Part shown: piece after piece, positions 34,548 to 46,440 of the stretch | How the letters are laid out: each line of letters opens with the position of its first letter | Numbering within the stretch: position 1 is the stretch's first letter | Assembly (NCBI GenBank): GCA_016647705.1 | Contig: CM028328.1 | Coordinates: forward strand, 44,258,647-44,322,646 | Reading direction: 5' to 3' | Length of the DNA stretch: 64,000 nucleotides | DNA from: Eucommia ulmoides | Taxonomy: Eukaryota; Streptophyta; Magnoliopsida; Garryales; Eucommiaceae | Translations under genes and position numbers: made by a program | The notes under the pieces: generated by a model | Seen by the model: only the letters and a program-made list of their open reading frames with translations | Databases searched by the model: none | Told to the model about the DNA's origin: nothing

Positions 34548-35789
34548 TCTAAATTTTGTCAACATAGCTATGATTTCAATTTCTTCTCCGTCATGTAAGG
34601 ATTGAAGAGAAAAAAAATGAGAACACAAAAGTGGTGAAGGTTTTGTTGGATACAATGGTGGTGGTGAAGATGGATAGGACGTAGAGAAAACAAATAGAGA
34701 ATAACGTGATATGCAAATGCATTCATGGATTTTCTTCCAAACGGTAAGCCCCAAAGCTCACTTCCGTTTTTAATGCAAAATGTAAAGTTGATTTGAGGAT
34801 TAAGATCTAGAAATGAATTTTCTTATTTTCTCCGATATGCATTTGAATTTTTATTTATTTTTTATAATTTTTATCTTTCTTCTTTGTTTTTAGAAAATAT
34901 TATTGTGGATTGACAAATGACAAGTTTTGAGTAAAAATTAGAAGAAAAACAAAATTTTGAACTATGATATTTTATTATTTTTATTTTTGTGTAGTATAAA
35001 CTAATTGAGATTTTTAATTTGATTTGTGCTTAAATTTTAATGATAGATTTGAAATGGGCGGATCAAGAAAGAAGAAGTCATGTTTATTCTTCATGTTTAC
35101 ATTAAATGAGAAAATTCTTACATTTATTGACTTGGATTGTTACAAAATTTTCTTCTTAAATCGTTAAGATATTTGACATTTTCATATGATATATGCTACT
35201 TAATTGTTAATTTTGATTCTTTTTAGTCTTATATTTATTTTGTCTTCGTGTTTATGACATATTTATTTTAGCAATTATTTCTTCGTGTTGATAGGTAGGT
35301 GTAACAATGGATTAGATTTAGTTTAGTTTCAATAGAAAATAAAATCAAAATCTTTAAAAAATCTAAAAAGAATACTTAAAAATATAAGGTTAGAAAATGA
35401 ATGAAGGATAATGGAGAATTACTCTTCTTCAGCTCATAGTGCTCCTAAAGACATTTTTTTTTAAAAAAAAAATAAAAATAAAATTGGGTGAGTTCTCTCA
35501 TTTATTTATTTCTATTTTCTTTTAATAATTTTTTTTTTTTAATTTTCATTCCGAATGCAAATGTTCTCTTCATATTCTAATTCATTGCACCATTGTAAAC
35601 TCTTATCTCAATTTGAAGAGCCATGTAGTTAGGATTCTTCAATTGCACTTCTAAAATTTGACATTTACAACAATCAAACCAAATTAAAGCAAGTAGTTTA
35701 TACACTTTCATAAAATACATTAAAACTAAAATTAATTATGCGTTATGTGTAATATTCAAATAAAAAATAAATATTAATAGAATATTTTT

Positions 35790-35823
35790 TCAAGACCCGC
35801 ATTATATGTGGGTCTAAAACTAG
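35790..35823 (+). mobile_element. Helitron 3' terminus, copy 2
   Basis: Hairpin GACCCGCA ... TGTGGGTC (8-bp stem with one G:T pair, 5-base loop) followed by 'taaaa' and terminal CTAG at 35820-35823, then a host T. The anatomy is the standard Helitron 3' end and it matches copy 1 at 22565. The element may reach left to about 33.7 kb through the tandem repeats, but no TC start was proven. 34541-35790 has no gene. Confidence 0.75.
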
Positions 35824-35904
35824 TTTGTTCTTATATTGGTAGTTTTAGTTTATAAGTTGATGATTATTTGGTTATACATGTTGAGTTAATAGTTGTAATT
35901 ATTT

Positions 35905-38136
35905 TGTTGATTCTAAGATTTTGATGAACAATTAAGTGTTGATATTTTGATGGAACTAATGGTTTGTTCAAGTGTTTCAGTTAATTAAGTTCTTGTGATG
36001 AAGATGCAATGACAAATTTATAAATGGATGCTAAATGATAATGTCAAAGATGATGAAGAATTAAGAGTTTGAAGAAATTAGGGAAAACAACTCAGGTGAA
36101 TTTCAACTCTTAATATCCTAATTAGGAACACACATATGGCACAAAAAGTTTTTGTTGTTTTTGTGTGTTTTGATAAGATGAAATTATTTGCTCCTATGTG
36201 TATTTAAAAAGAAATATTTATAATTAACTAAAATGGAATTTAAGAAATTAGTGGAGCTTATTTAGAAAAGAAAATCGTTAAAGGGGCGAAAACGTAAAAG
36301 AGAATAAGTTAAAAACAAGTTTAGAAAAGAGATCCAGCATATATAAGTCGACTGGTCAGTCGACCTGACAAAGCAGCATGAACTCTCTATATCTCTTAGT
36401 CGACAGGCAGGTCAACCGGTGAAGAGAAACTGAACTCTTTGTATCTCTAAGTTGACAGATAGGTCGACCGGGGAAGGTAAATCAAACTCTTTGAATCTCT
36501 AAGTTGACAAATAGGTCGACTGGGGAAGGTAAATCAAACTCTTTGAATCTCCAAGTCGACAGATAGGTCGACCGATGAACGCAGCAGCTTTGATCCTGAA
36601 TTTAGCAGTCGACTGGTAGGTCGACTGAGGGTGCTGTTTCAGGATTCTGTGCATTCCGAAATCATATCTAAAAGTAGCCGTTTTTTGTTGGGATTTGAGA
36701 GAGATTTAAGGGATTTATTGATATTTAAGATATGCTTAATCTATTATTTAAATCCTATTAAGTTGGTTCATTAAGTTTTAATATTTCGCAATTTGGTACA
36801 TGAAATTGTTTCTATTCTATTCTAATTGAGATTGAGAAATATTTAGGGGACTTAATTGAAAGTTTTAAAAGCTATAATTAAGTGAATTGAATCAAAATGA
36901 AGTCATAATGATATATGGGGGTCTAAGAGAGCATGTAAATGTCATGACACATGGGAACTAACCGTTAGAGAACTTATTTAGTTCCCATATATATAGACCT
37001 GCATTTTTCATATATCATTAAGTAGTGAAATATAGATTAAGAGAGCTTAAAGAGTTGAGATCATATTGAACTATTATAAGAGATATCATTATGAGATTTT
37101 GTGAGAGCTATCCTAAGAGACGATCTTGAGAATCATTAGCTATTAATCTTTGCTACTACCGGATTTGAAGTAACATCGCTCTATTTATTTTTTCTGTGAA
37201 TTTCGGGTGAGATCTTTCCAATTACTTTCTATTGTGAATTGCTTGTTTAAATTTGAAAATTGATCTTTAGAAATTGTTTTTGATTCTTTGTTGAAGAAAA
37301 TATTTTATAAGCAATTTATTGAATTTGATTACGTGCTCAATTATTTGCTACCCATATTTTGTTTAAAATAAGATTTTCAATCTCACACTTTTCTATCACT
37401 AGTTTTGGGATATTAATCGAGTTTTAATTTATCTGGGGTGGTAGAAGCTTCAAGTGTGATAATCTGCTTATCAATTTGTATTGGTGAGTAGTGTGACGGA
37501 TTAAATACTATTGGGGGTATTTAATCAGGGGTAGTCAATTTTCAGTCTTTTCCTGTAAAGAGATTGAGGTAGTAATTCTTCCTAGGTATAATTGATTTTG
37601 AGTGAATTTTGTAAAGGTTCCATCCTTACTTGGAAAAATGATAGTTGGAGTGTTTTTGCAAGGTTTTGATTCTTGAGCCTAAGGTATAAAAAGAATTAGG
37701 TTGTGATTCTCCCTGTAATAGAATTAGGTTATTCTTGAGCCTGTAAAAAGTAGAGGTTATTCCTAAGCATGTGGAAAGAAATTTATAAATGTTGTTTCTG
37801 AACCTGCAAAAATAATCATTGTGAGGATTTGGTTCCTACCTGTAGAGGAATCTTGAGTTTAGTGGGTGCGAATCTCCGTGGGGGCTCGGAGGACTGGATT
37901 AGCCAAGAGTAGCTTGGTGAACCAGGATATATCAGTGTGTATTGCATTGCTTATTTTATTTTATCTTGTGTTGTTTGGGTGTGCACCTAGAGCTTATTAC
38001 ACTTATCCGCTACTATAAAGATAATAATTAATTTTAGGATAAAATTAATTGTTTGATTTTTGAAGTGTTATTATTTCTCTAATAATTTTTAATTACCTAA
38101 TTTATCCCCCCTCTTGGGTATTTCACTGGGCCAACA
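35905..38136 (+). mobile_element. Solo LTR, copia-like family (2232 bp)
   Basis: Begins TGTTGATTCTAAG and ends CACTGGGCCAACA. It is flanked by a perfect 5-bp duplication TATTT (35900-35904, 38137-38141). TATA motif 'catatatatagacc' is near 36990. The tail 'cccccctcttgggtatttc' is typical just before the primer site of copia elements, but no primer site, interior or second LTR follows, so it is a solo LTR. It shares its ends and layout with 57372-60001. Confidence 0.9.
36375..36592 (+). repeat. About 57-bp tandem repeats with GTCGAC/GGTCGACC palindromes
   Basis: Four units of the form 'aactctttgaatctctaagtt' then 'gacagataggtcgaccg' in the U3 part of the solo LTR. Each unit keeps a half-palindrome 'gtcgac...ggtcgac'. 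Looser versions are at 57890-58145 in the sister LTR and at 46980-47130. Confidence 0.8.
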
Positions 38137-38698
38137 TATTTGTTTAGGTAATTTTTGTGTAAATATTGTATAATTATATAGTTAATTATCTGTAGGTTTG
38201 ATTTTGTAATTATGTTTATGTTTAGGTAATTTATTTTGGTAACTATTTCAAAATATGTCAAGGTTATTATTTCTAATTATTTTTTTAGGTATTGATTTTA
38301 AATTTTATTTTGATGTTTAGGTATTTTTTTTGTGTAAATTTTATAAATTTGTGTAGTTAATTATTTGTAGATTTGATGTTGTAATTATGTTTATATTTAT
38401 GTAATTTTTGGATAATTATTTGAAAGCATGTTGAGATTTTAGAAAATTTGATAAGATTAAAAAGTTAATTTTAAATTTGATGTTGGGAAGTAATTTGAAA
38501 TTTGATGTTGGGAAGTAATTTGAAATTGAGCAAGTGCCTTTTATCCCCTTGTAGTTTGTTCTTTTTTAATTTTATCTTTTCTACTTCTAAAAATGTAGAC
38601 TTTAACCCTCCTATACTTATAATAAATTGAAAAATTAATTTAAAATTTGATTGTTGGGAAATAATTTGAACTTGAACTTTTGTGATAATTCATTTAGG

Positions 38699-38872
38699 TT
38701 ATTTGAAATTTAATTGTAGGGAAATAATTATAATTTTTCTGATGATTAATAATATAATTACTAATATTTTTTTTTTGATTGTTATTTGAAATTTAATTGT
38801 AGGGAAATAATTATAATTTTTCTGATGATTAATAATATAATTACTAATATTTTTTTTTGATTTATTATTTTG
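38699..38872. repeat. 82-bp tandem duplication
   Basis: Nearly identical units from 38699 and 38781, each 'ttatttgaaatttaattgta' through 'taatataattactaatattt'. The stretch 38137-38700 before it holds AT-rich sequence with a looser repeat ('tgtttaggtaatttttgtg') and no gene. Confidence 0.9.
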
Positions 38873-38902
38873 TTTTTGTTTGTGAAATAAAAGCAGGGGA
38901 AA

Positions 38903-39740
38903 ATGGAGGTCATGACTATGATGTTTTACTTGGGGGGTAGGATATGGAAAGGATTTGATTATTGGGTGTCTTATAGTATACCTGTGAGAATTGTTGTTGA
39001 TTCATAAAAGAACTAGTTTAAATGAATTATGAGAAATATTATGATCGAGTGTATTTTAGGATGAAGAAATGGGAATTTGAAGTTAAGATGTAGGATGTTG
39101 ATGTCTCAGTGGTTTGCAATACAGTCGTTTAAGTATATGTTATTTTCTATCGAGGACAATGCAACACGAGAGATAGTGCTTAACATACCTACGATGTTTC
39201 TCTCATTGCTTTGTATTGAGGTGTATGTTGAGCATGAACAAGCCTCATTGGAAGGTCAAAATGTGTTTGGTCACACTAGTCATTTTATTGAGTCAGAGTA
39301 AGTCCATATAATATCGAGTTTGAGGAATAGATCCCCAGATATAATATTTTGATGTCATACCCTCACGTAGTATGTCATTTTTTCAACTCGTAAAGTGAGT
39401 ATCAATCCAATTACATTGTCGAAACTCCCCGATGCTAGAACAATATCAGTCTCATAGTATGCATAACCATGATCATGGAAGTAGTTTTCCGCTCCACATG
39501 GTCATCATTCGAAGTCTAGTCCACGATATCACAACACAAGCAATTATTATGCTAGGGATGATGGGGACATAGGGGTTTTTGCTGATAAAATTTATAGTTG
39601 ACTGAATATGTCAGACACGGATGAGAATGTGGATATTGCATTAGAGTTAGAGGAGAATACTTGGGTTGAAAATGAAGATTTACATGTTGGGCCGAGAGGG
39701 CAAGGAAATGCGTTGGATAGAAGCGAACATTTAAAGTTAT
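38903..39740 (+). pseudogene. Possible MULE transposase N-terminal remnant
   Basis: Frames give MTMMFYLGGRIWKGFDYWV, then (39077-39301) MSQWFAIQSFKYMLFSIEDN, IVLNIPTMF and CIEVYVEHEQ, and an acidic stretch MSDTDENVDIALELEENTWV (about 39608-39670). This order (short beta-rich start with 'Y.GG.W', a mid segment ending 'IEVYVE', an acidic linker) is reminiscent of the N-terminal part of plant Mutator-like transposases. No catalytic DDE or zinc finger was found, and stops interrupt it. The assignment is tentative. Confidence 0.35.
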
Positions 39741-39899
39741 GTCAAAGTATTTTAATTTTTAATTAGTTGGATTGGGGTAATGACGATGACTTGGTAAAGT
39801 ACATATTAGTTGAAGTTGCAGAAGAAATTTTGGACATTAGAGATGAACGAATTCCAAGCCTCAAGAGAGATGCGTCATATGTGATAAATGAATTCCAAG

Positions 39900-40784
39900 C
39901 CTCAAGAGAGACGTGTCCTAATTGATTCAATTTAATATAATTCACCTAAGCCTCTACGCATAGGAGTGTGATGATTGGGATGAAATTTCAATTGATGCTA
40001 CAAGGAATTATATTATCAATAAATATGCATATGATTAGACTAGGGTTTTTGACTTTATCCATACCTTGTTAGTCCTTTTGGGAACAAAGATAGAGAGGTT
40101 GTATAATATGTAAAACATACCGGACGAGGTTCTCTTGGTGAAATTCCTTTCAACTCAACAAGGTTGTGATAAGAGGATGAACATAACTAACAGTCAGAGG
40201 AGATGTCTTGGAGAAAGTGTTTCTCATGGAAGGAAAAATTTTGAATTGTTCAAATTTTATTAGTTTAGTACTTAATTAATTCCATATTCAACTGTTGGTA
40301 TGATCCAAATGGGACACACACAATGGAAAAAAAAAGTTGGGAAAGTCCTTGAAAAAGAAATATGTAGTAATGTTAAACTTTTAAAAGTTCGGGGAAGGAA
40401 GAGAGAAGTGAGAATAAATAAAGAAGGGGTCCAGGTTTTTGAACCCTAGACAATACCAGGTTTTTGAACTCTAGACAATACTTATATAAGGGGAAGATCA
40501 ATATGGCCTCCCATAGATGATTTTTGGGTATACCAATTGTTTTGGCTGCCTTTTTTCTTCTTCGTTACTCTATTAATTTATTTTTATATATAACATATGA
40601 GAAAATCAAAATTACTTTAGGAGCTTGAGATTAGAATCCGATTCTTAGATATCTCAAGAACACTATCCCTACTGAGTTTTCTGTGTGGATACTATTAGAG
40701 GCAAGACTTTCGTGTTGCTTTTTGGAGACATGTTTTTCTACTAGTGGAACCAGATAAAATCTAGTTGCTCTTGGAAAAGCCTTC
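39900..40784 (+). mobile_element. Family R LTR copy 3, left part
   Basis: Reads as the reverse complement of copies 1 and 2: 'gatgaaatttcaattgatgctac', 'ttatataaggggaagatcaatatgg', then 'agatatctcaagaacactatcc'. It is cut at 40784 by the solo LTR 40785-43775 and resumes at 43781; the junction sequence CCTTC is duplicated. The left end is truncated or decayed. Confidence 0.65.
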
Positions 40785-43775
40785 TGGTAGCGCGTAAAAT
40801 ACGTCGCTACTTTCACCGCAAGTATACAGGTCAAGTTTTAGTATAAGTAGGGAGAGTAAGGGTATCGTGTTCACGGGGATTGATTGAGACTATTATCGAG
40901 TACCGTTGATAGGTGTGATCTACCTATCTATTTCTTAACCGAATTAAGTTAGTTTTTGAGCGTTTATATAATATTTTATTATGTTTTAATTAGTTTTTAT
41001 ACTTTTTGTATTAAAACAGGTGTGTGGGGGCAAAAAGATAGAAAACTGGGGTGAAAACAATAAGATCGAACAAAAAACGGTCGAAGAACGGTGGCAAAAC
41101 AAGCAAGGAGGAAAAATTGTAAAAAAAGCCCACCGCCGCGGTGTCTAGACCTCCGCCGCGGCAGTGAAAATGTTGAGAAGACCAATATCTTGCTGAACTT
41201 CCACCGTCGCGGTGCAAGAGATACAGGATGTTCTTCCTATTCTACCGCCTACTTCACTGCCTAGGTGATCAACCAACCGACCTACCCACTGCCACAGCGA
41301 TGATCCCACGGCCGCGGTGGTGGCCTCTGTACAGCCTAAGATATTTTTTAGATATTTTTGAGATATTTTGCTTATAAATACCCACTCCTCTCCCCTCCTC
41401 TTGCTCTCTTTAGCCACTAGAGCCCCTTGGGCTATACTTAGGGTTAGAATTAAGAGTTTTAAAGGGAGAGATCATATCCCGAAGTGGAGGAAGACGGCGA
41501 AGCAATCATTGAACGGTTCTTAGCGACAAATCTTCGGACGAGGCTAAGTTCTTCGATTTCTTTCCTTATTTCTTTAACTTAGGATATTGTGAGCATGTTT
41601 ATCTCGTTCTTTATTTGTAAATGTGGTTATGGCCATAGTTAAACATAGATTGTATAGGGATTAACACGATATTTATAAATATGTTGTTTGAATGATTTCA
41701 GTGTTGCGTTTATGTCGTTCTTCGTAGTTTGATTGTATTTATCGTATTGTTTGTTTATCATGCTTAGATACATAAAAGGAGAATATGGGGTTTGATGAAC
41801 CCCGGATTCGGATTAGGGTAAACAAACGCTACGATCCAATAACCCGGTCGGGATTAGGATTATGGACAATCAATGACGTTGGGGCAAGACTCACGTGACC
41901 TAGGGTCGTTAAGACATTGATGGGGACTTCTTTGTTGACTCGAAGTCATGTATTCCCCCGTCTTACACTCGGGAGACGTGGCGATAAAGTTTTAAAACCG
42001 AGATTGTCGATAGGGTAAACACAACACGACGATCCAATGACCTGGTCGGAAGTTGGATTGTGTGCAATCAATGACGCTGGGCGAGACTTACATGACCTAG
42101 GGTCGTTAATACGTTGAGAGGGACTTCTTCGTTGACTCGAAGTCATGTATTCTACCGTCTTACACTCGGGAAAGGTGGCAGTGGAGTTTACGAACCGAGA
42201 TTGTCAAATAGGTTGAACACCGTAAACGTGAGTAAATCGAGATTGAACACGTATTTGTAAACACGTTAATCCCTAGGCAATTCTTTCCCCTAAAATATAT
42301 TAGTATATTAGAATAGTTAATTTAGGCTATATTAATATTAGTATTAATTAATTAAATATATTTGTTTTTAGCCTAGATAAAGTTAGGTCATGACAATTGC
42401 GGTACTAGATAATAACGCCACCAATCCCTGTGGATACGATAACCCGATCTTTCACGATCACACTATACTAAAACTTTGACCTCGTACACTTACGAGTAGT
42501 CAATACACGAGGATCGAAATCCTCCACCGTACAACCGTGTTTATGATGACCTAATTTTATCTAGGCGAAAAGAATGTGTTTATGATTAATTAATACTAAT
42601 ATTAAAATACTAATTAAACTATACTAATACTAATATGAGATGTTTAGGAAAAATATTGCCTAGGGATTAACTTTATTTATAAAAACGTGTTTGGTCTCGT
42701 TTTAGTTTACGTTAATGGCGTTCGCGTATTTGACAATCTTGGTTCGTAAACTCACTCGACACCTTTCCTTAGTGTAAGAAGAGTGAATACATGACTTCGC
42801 GTCAATGAAGAAGTTCCCCTCAATGTCTTAATGACGCTAGGTCACGTGAGTCTCGCCCCAACGTCATTGATTGCATACTTTCTAATGCCCTCCCGAGTCG
42901 TTAGATTGTTGTGTTGTGTTTACCCTAGTTAGAATTCGGGGTTACCTCTCCCAAGTGTCAAACCCCGTATTCTCTAATTATCTTAATAAGCATAATATTC
43001 ATGACAAACCGATAAACACAATCAAAATTATTAAAAGCACACATTAATGAAACACAAACTCAAACAAACAATACTTTTATAAATTATATTAATCCCTAGA
43101 CAAAAACCCATTTAGCTCATGGTCATAGCCGGTTATACAATGAAAATGGAGCTAAACATGCTCAACTAACTATTGAAGTTAAGAAAATAAAGAAGAAACG
43201 AAAGAAACATAACCTAGTCCAAAGATTTGCCGCTAAAAATACTTTGGGATCGCTTCTCCTTTATCGCAACGTGCTCTTCTCCTTCGGAATTGGTTGAACA
43301 CTCCCAAAACCTCTCTCTAAAATATACGAAACCTAATGAGGCTCTAATGGCCGGAGGAGAAGAGAGGATAGGATGGGGTATAAATAGGGAAAATATCCTA
43401 ATAAATATCTAAATCTGTGCAGAGGTGACCGCTGCGGTGGTGAGTAGGTTCTGAGCGGTGGATTTAGGATGTCTCTACAATTTCACTGCCTAGGCGGTGA
43501 GCTTCCAGCAGATTTAGGCCCTCTCTGCATTTTTGGTGGTGGTCTGGACACCGTGGCGGTGGGCTGCCTTCCAGAATATTGCCCTCGTACTTGTTTTTCC
43601 ACCGTTCTTGATCCGATATCATCGTTTAGCATCCGTTTTCATACCGTTTCACCCCCATACACTTGATTTAATACAAAAAGAATAAAAACACATTAAAATG
43701 TATTAAAACGTAATAAACGTACTAAAAAACTAACAATTTTCGGTTTGAAAATATATAGGTAATTTACACCTATCA
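40785..43775 (-). mobile_element. Solo LTR, family L1627, minus strand, split by another copy
   Basis: On the minus strand it starts TGATAGGTGTAAATTACC at 43775 and ends ...CGCGCTACCA at 40785. It has a perfect 5-bp TSD CCTTC (40780-40784 and 43776-43780). Its own sequence is 42539-43775 plus 40785-40906 (about 1359 bp); the rest is the inserted copy 40907-42533. It holds one, not two, of the 198-bp units. TATA-like 'ctatttatacccc' on the minus strand is near 43380. It is inserted in family R copy 3. Confidence 0.88.
40907..42533 (+). mobile_element. Solo LTR, family L1627 (1627 bp), nested in an inverted copy
   Basis: TGATAGGTGTGATC ... CCGTACA with a perfect TSD ACCGT (40902-40906 and 42534-42538). 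Length is identical to the copy at 1502-3128. TATA 'cttataaataccc' is near 41371. U3 has CCGCGG-type palindromes where the other copies have CCTAGG-type. Because it lies inside an opposite-strand LTR of the same family, the region forms a large imperfect inverted repeat. Confidence 0.92.
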
Positions 43776-43780
43776 CCTTC

Positions 43781-43930
43781 CCAAATCATACCTCGAGAAC
43801 TACTAGTTTTGAGGATGAAGCACCAAGAGAGGTAATCAATTAAATTATATTTAATATTGTTAGTTTTATTTATTTTATGTTAGTGTAAATAGATTTGGAT
43901 TAATGAACATGATTTAATTTTTTTTATGTT
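43781..43930 (+). mobile_element. Family R LTR copy 3, right part
   Basis: Continues from 40784: 'ccaaatcatacctcgagaac', 'gttttgaggatgaagcac' and 'gaggtaatcaattaaatta' mirror 14830-14905 on the other strand. The homology fades near 43930. Confidence 0.6.
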
Positions 43931-43989
43931 CCATTGTTTCAATTTTGTGATTTTCATATCCTGTTTTTTCACCTATATGACAAGCTAAA

Positions 43990-45260
43990 ATCCATGCTAG
44001 TCCAGCTAGCAGTGGGAAAAGCTACATTATTCCTTGCGTTAACACTGAGACTGATGTTAATTAATCGTATTATAGAAGCTAAAAAATCAAACGTATATTT
44101 GAAGAGTATCAAGAATGAAGTGAAAAACGAGCAAAGAATAGATTTTCTTGTCAGAGAGAATGAAGAGGCACTGATGTTTGGTGACAGGTTATGTGTGTTT
44201 AATAATACTTATTTGAATAATGACATTTTATATTAATCCCACAATTCATCTTATTCAATCCATTGAGGGAGTACTAAAATGTATCGTGATTTGTGAAAAC
44301 ATTATTGGTGGAATAGAATTAAACAGGAAATTTCAAAGTTCGTTACCAAGTGTCTTGTTTATCAGTAAGTCAAGATTAAACACTAATATCCAAGAGGTTT
44401 ATTGAAACCTTTGCATATCCTAGAGTGAAAGTGGGATTATATTACAATAGATTTTATTTTAGGATTGCCCCATACTTAGAAGGGGCATAATTCTATAGGG
44501 TAGTTGTTGACAAACTTACAAAATTCTCCCATTTTCTAGCTATAAAAATCAGGTACGCGATGGACAAGTATGCAAAATTATATGTTGATGATACAGACAG
44601 ATTACAAGGTTCCCCAATTTCTATAGTATCAGATAGAAATTCGAAATTTACGTAAAATTTTAGAGGTTCAGTACGACTTTTCATCCTCAGATTGATATCC
44701 AATAATAGCATACAATTCAGACAAGGGAGGATATGTTGAGGGGTTTTGTTTTAGAGTTTCCTGGAAGTTGAGATAATCATTTGACTTTAATGGAATTTGT
44801 TTATAATATTAGCTATTATTCAACTATTAAATTGGCACCATATGCAACCTTGATAGTTGGAGACATAGAACTTTAGTTTGATCGATTGAATTTAGGGAAC
44901 AAGAACTATTAGTGTCTGACATAGGTCAAATGACGACAGAAAAAGTAAAGATATTAAAAAAATACTGAGAATTGCTCAGAGTAGATAAAAGATTAATATT
45001 GATAGGTGTAGGTGTGAGTCAGAGTTTGAGGTAGGTGATTAAGTATCTCTACGTATATCTCCATGGAAAGGTATAGTTGGATTTGGGAAAATGGATAAAT
45101 TGAGCTTGATGTATATTAGGTCGTTTGTGATTCTAAAATGGGTTGGTACAATGGCGTATCAGTCGATTCTACCGTAGAGTTATCTAGATTACACAACTTT
45201 GTCCATGTTTCGATTCTTAGGAAGTATGTACCAAACCATTCACATATACTGACTTTCCAA
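43990..45260 (+). pseudogene. Chromovirus-type Ty3/gypsy pol remnant (RNase H-integrase to chromodomain side)
   Basis: Broken frames read the connection region (LTLRLMLINRIIEAKKSNVYL ... FLVRENEEALMFGDRLCV), the integrase zinc region (HYWW near 44310, CLVYQ, RGLLKPLHIP), the catalytic core (VVDKLTKFSHFLAIKIRYAM, then SPISIVSDRNSKFT, FHPQID) and the C-terminal part (TTEKVKILKKY, LGKWINLSLMYIRSFVILKWVG, LHNFVHVSILRKYVPNHSHI). Order and motifs match Tekay/Del-type chromoviruses. Internal deletions and many stops make it a dead relic. LTRs are not recognisable nearby. Confidence 0.85.
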
Positions 45261-46440
45261 CCAATCGAATTGAAATAGGACTTGTTATATATGAGGAGAC
45301 AATACATTCTTTATATATTAAACATTTAAGTTCTACGAACCAAAATGATATTGTTGGTGAAAATGTTATGGCATAGTCCTTTCCTAGAAGAGGCAACACA
45401 AAAAAAAAAAAAAAAGAAAAAAAAAAGATGATATAATGAGTAACTACACACACTTGTTTGTTTATGGTAAGTAAATTTTGGGACAAAAAATTCTATTAAA
45501 GGGAAAGGATTGTATGGACTAATTTTGTATTTGCATATTTTTATTTGCATTTCATAACATTTAGGAAACATTTTGGTTCAAAATATTATTTTAAATTTCA
45601 ATTAAAAACTTTTAAGGGCCATTATGTTATTTAATATTTAGTTATAAAAAGTTTAGGGATTAAGTTAATATTTTTTCGATTTAGTGTAGAGTTCTTTGTG
45701 TAATTTATCCATTAGAAACTAGGATAACCATCAATTTAGGGGTGTCCATTTGATTGGGTTGATTTATTTGGACCAGATCCGAGATTCAACCTGAACAAAT
45801 CGACTCAAGGGTTTTTGGACCTATTTTTTACCAGTGTAAAAGGAAAACTTGCTATTTTTAGGTGCCGTCGGATCCAATTCTAGTTTGGTTAGATCCGAGA
45901 CGAAAAATTAAACTCAATCAAACATGATGAAGAAACAACAATGAAATTCAACAATCAAACATGATAGAGGCACAGAAACAACCATCAAACTCAGCAAAAG
46001 AAACATGTTGTAGAAAGGAAGTAAAAATCAAATTCATAAACATTGCAACTTGGTATAAGAACAAAAACAGGAACAAGTACATGCTCACCATTAGGTGATG
46101 TCATTCATTACCAGCATCGTCTCATGTTATCATCGATGTGGCGTCGTCACTCACCATCTCAAATATGCTTATTCTCTCAAAAGTCGCAAATACAAAAAAT
46201 TATAAGTTTCTTCCATAAGGAGCTTCTACCACCTCAATGCAATTATGCTTAACTAATGTCTCGAAATACTATGTGATATATTCTATTGTGAGGTATAAAT
46301 CTTATTTAAACAATTTAACACAAAAAAAGCGAATAATCATTTTTGTCAAATAAAAACTGTTTTAAAAGATTTTCACGATATTAGATTTAATAACGATTTT
46401 TCTCAAAATACCTAATCTAAGTAATTAAAAAAATAATCTA
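45261..46440. other. Gene-free stretch
   Basis: No supported gene. Contains an A-rich run (45402-45427) and a 'ggggtgtccatttgattggg' motif near 45740 of the kind found at ends of hAT-like repeats, without a partner end. The short frame 46043-46252 has no recognisable features. Confidence 0.5.

Noticed and set aside
40785..43775. Reading the inverted L1627 copies as the two LTRs of one element
   Set aside because: LTRs of one element are direct repeats; each copy here has its own separate perfect TSD, so they are independent nested insertions.
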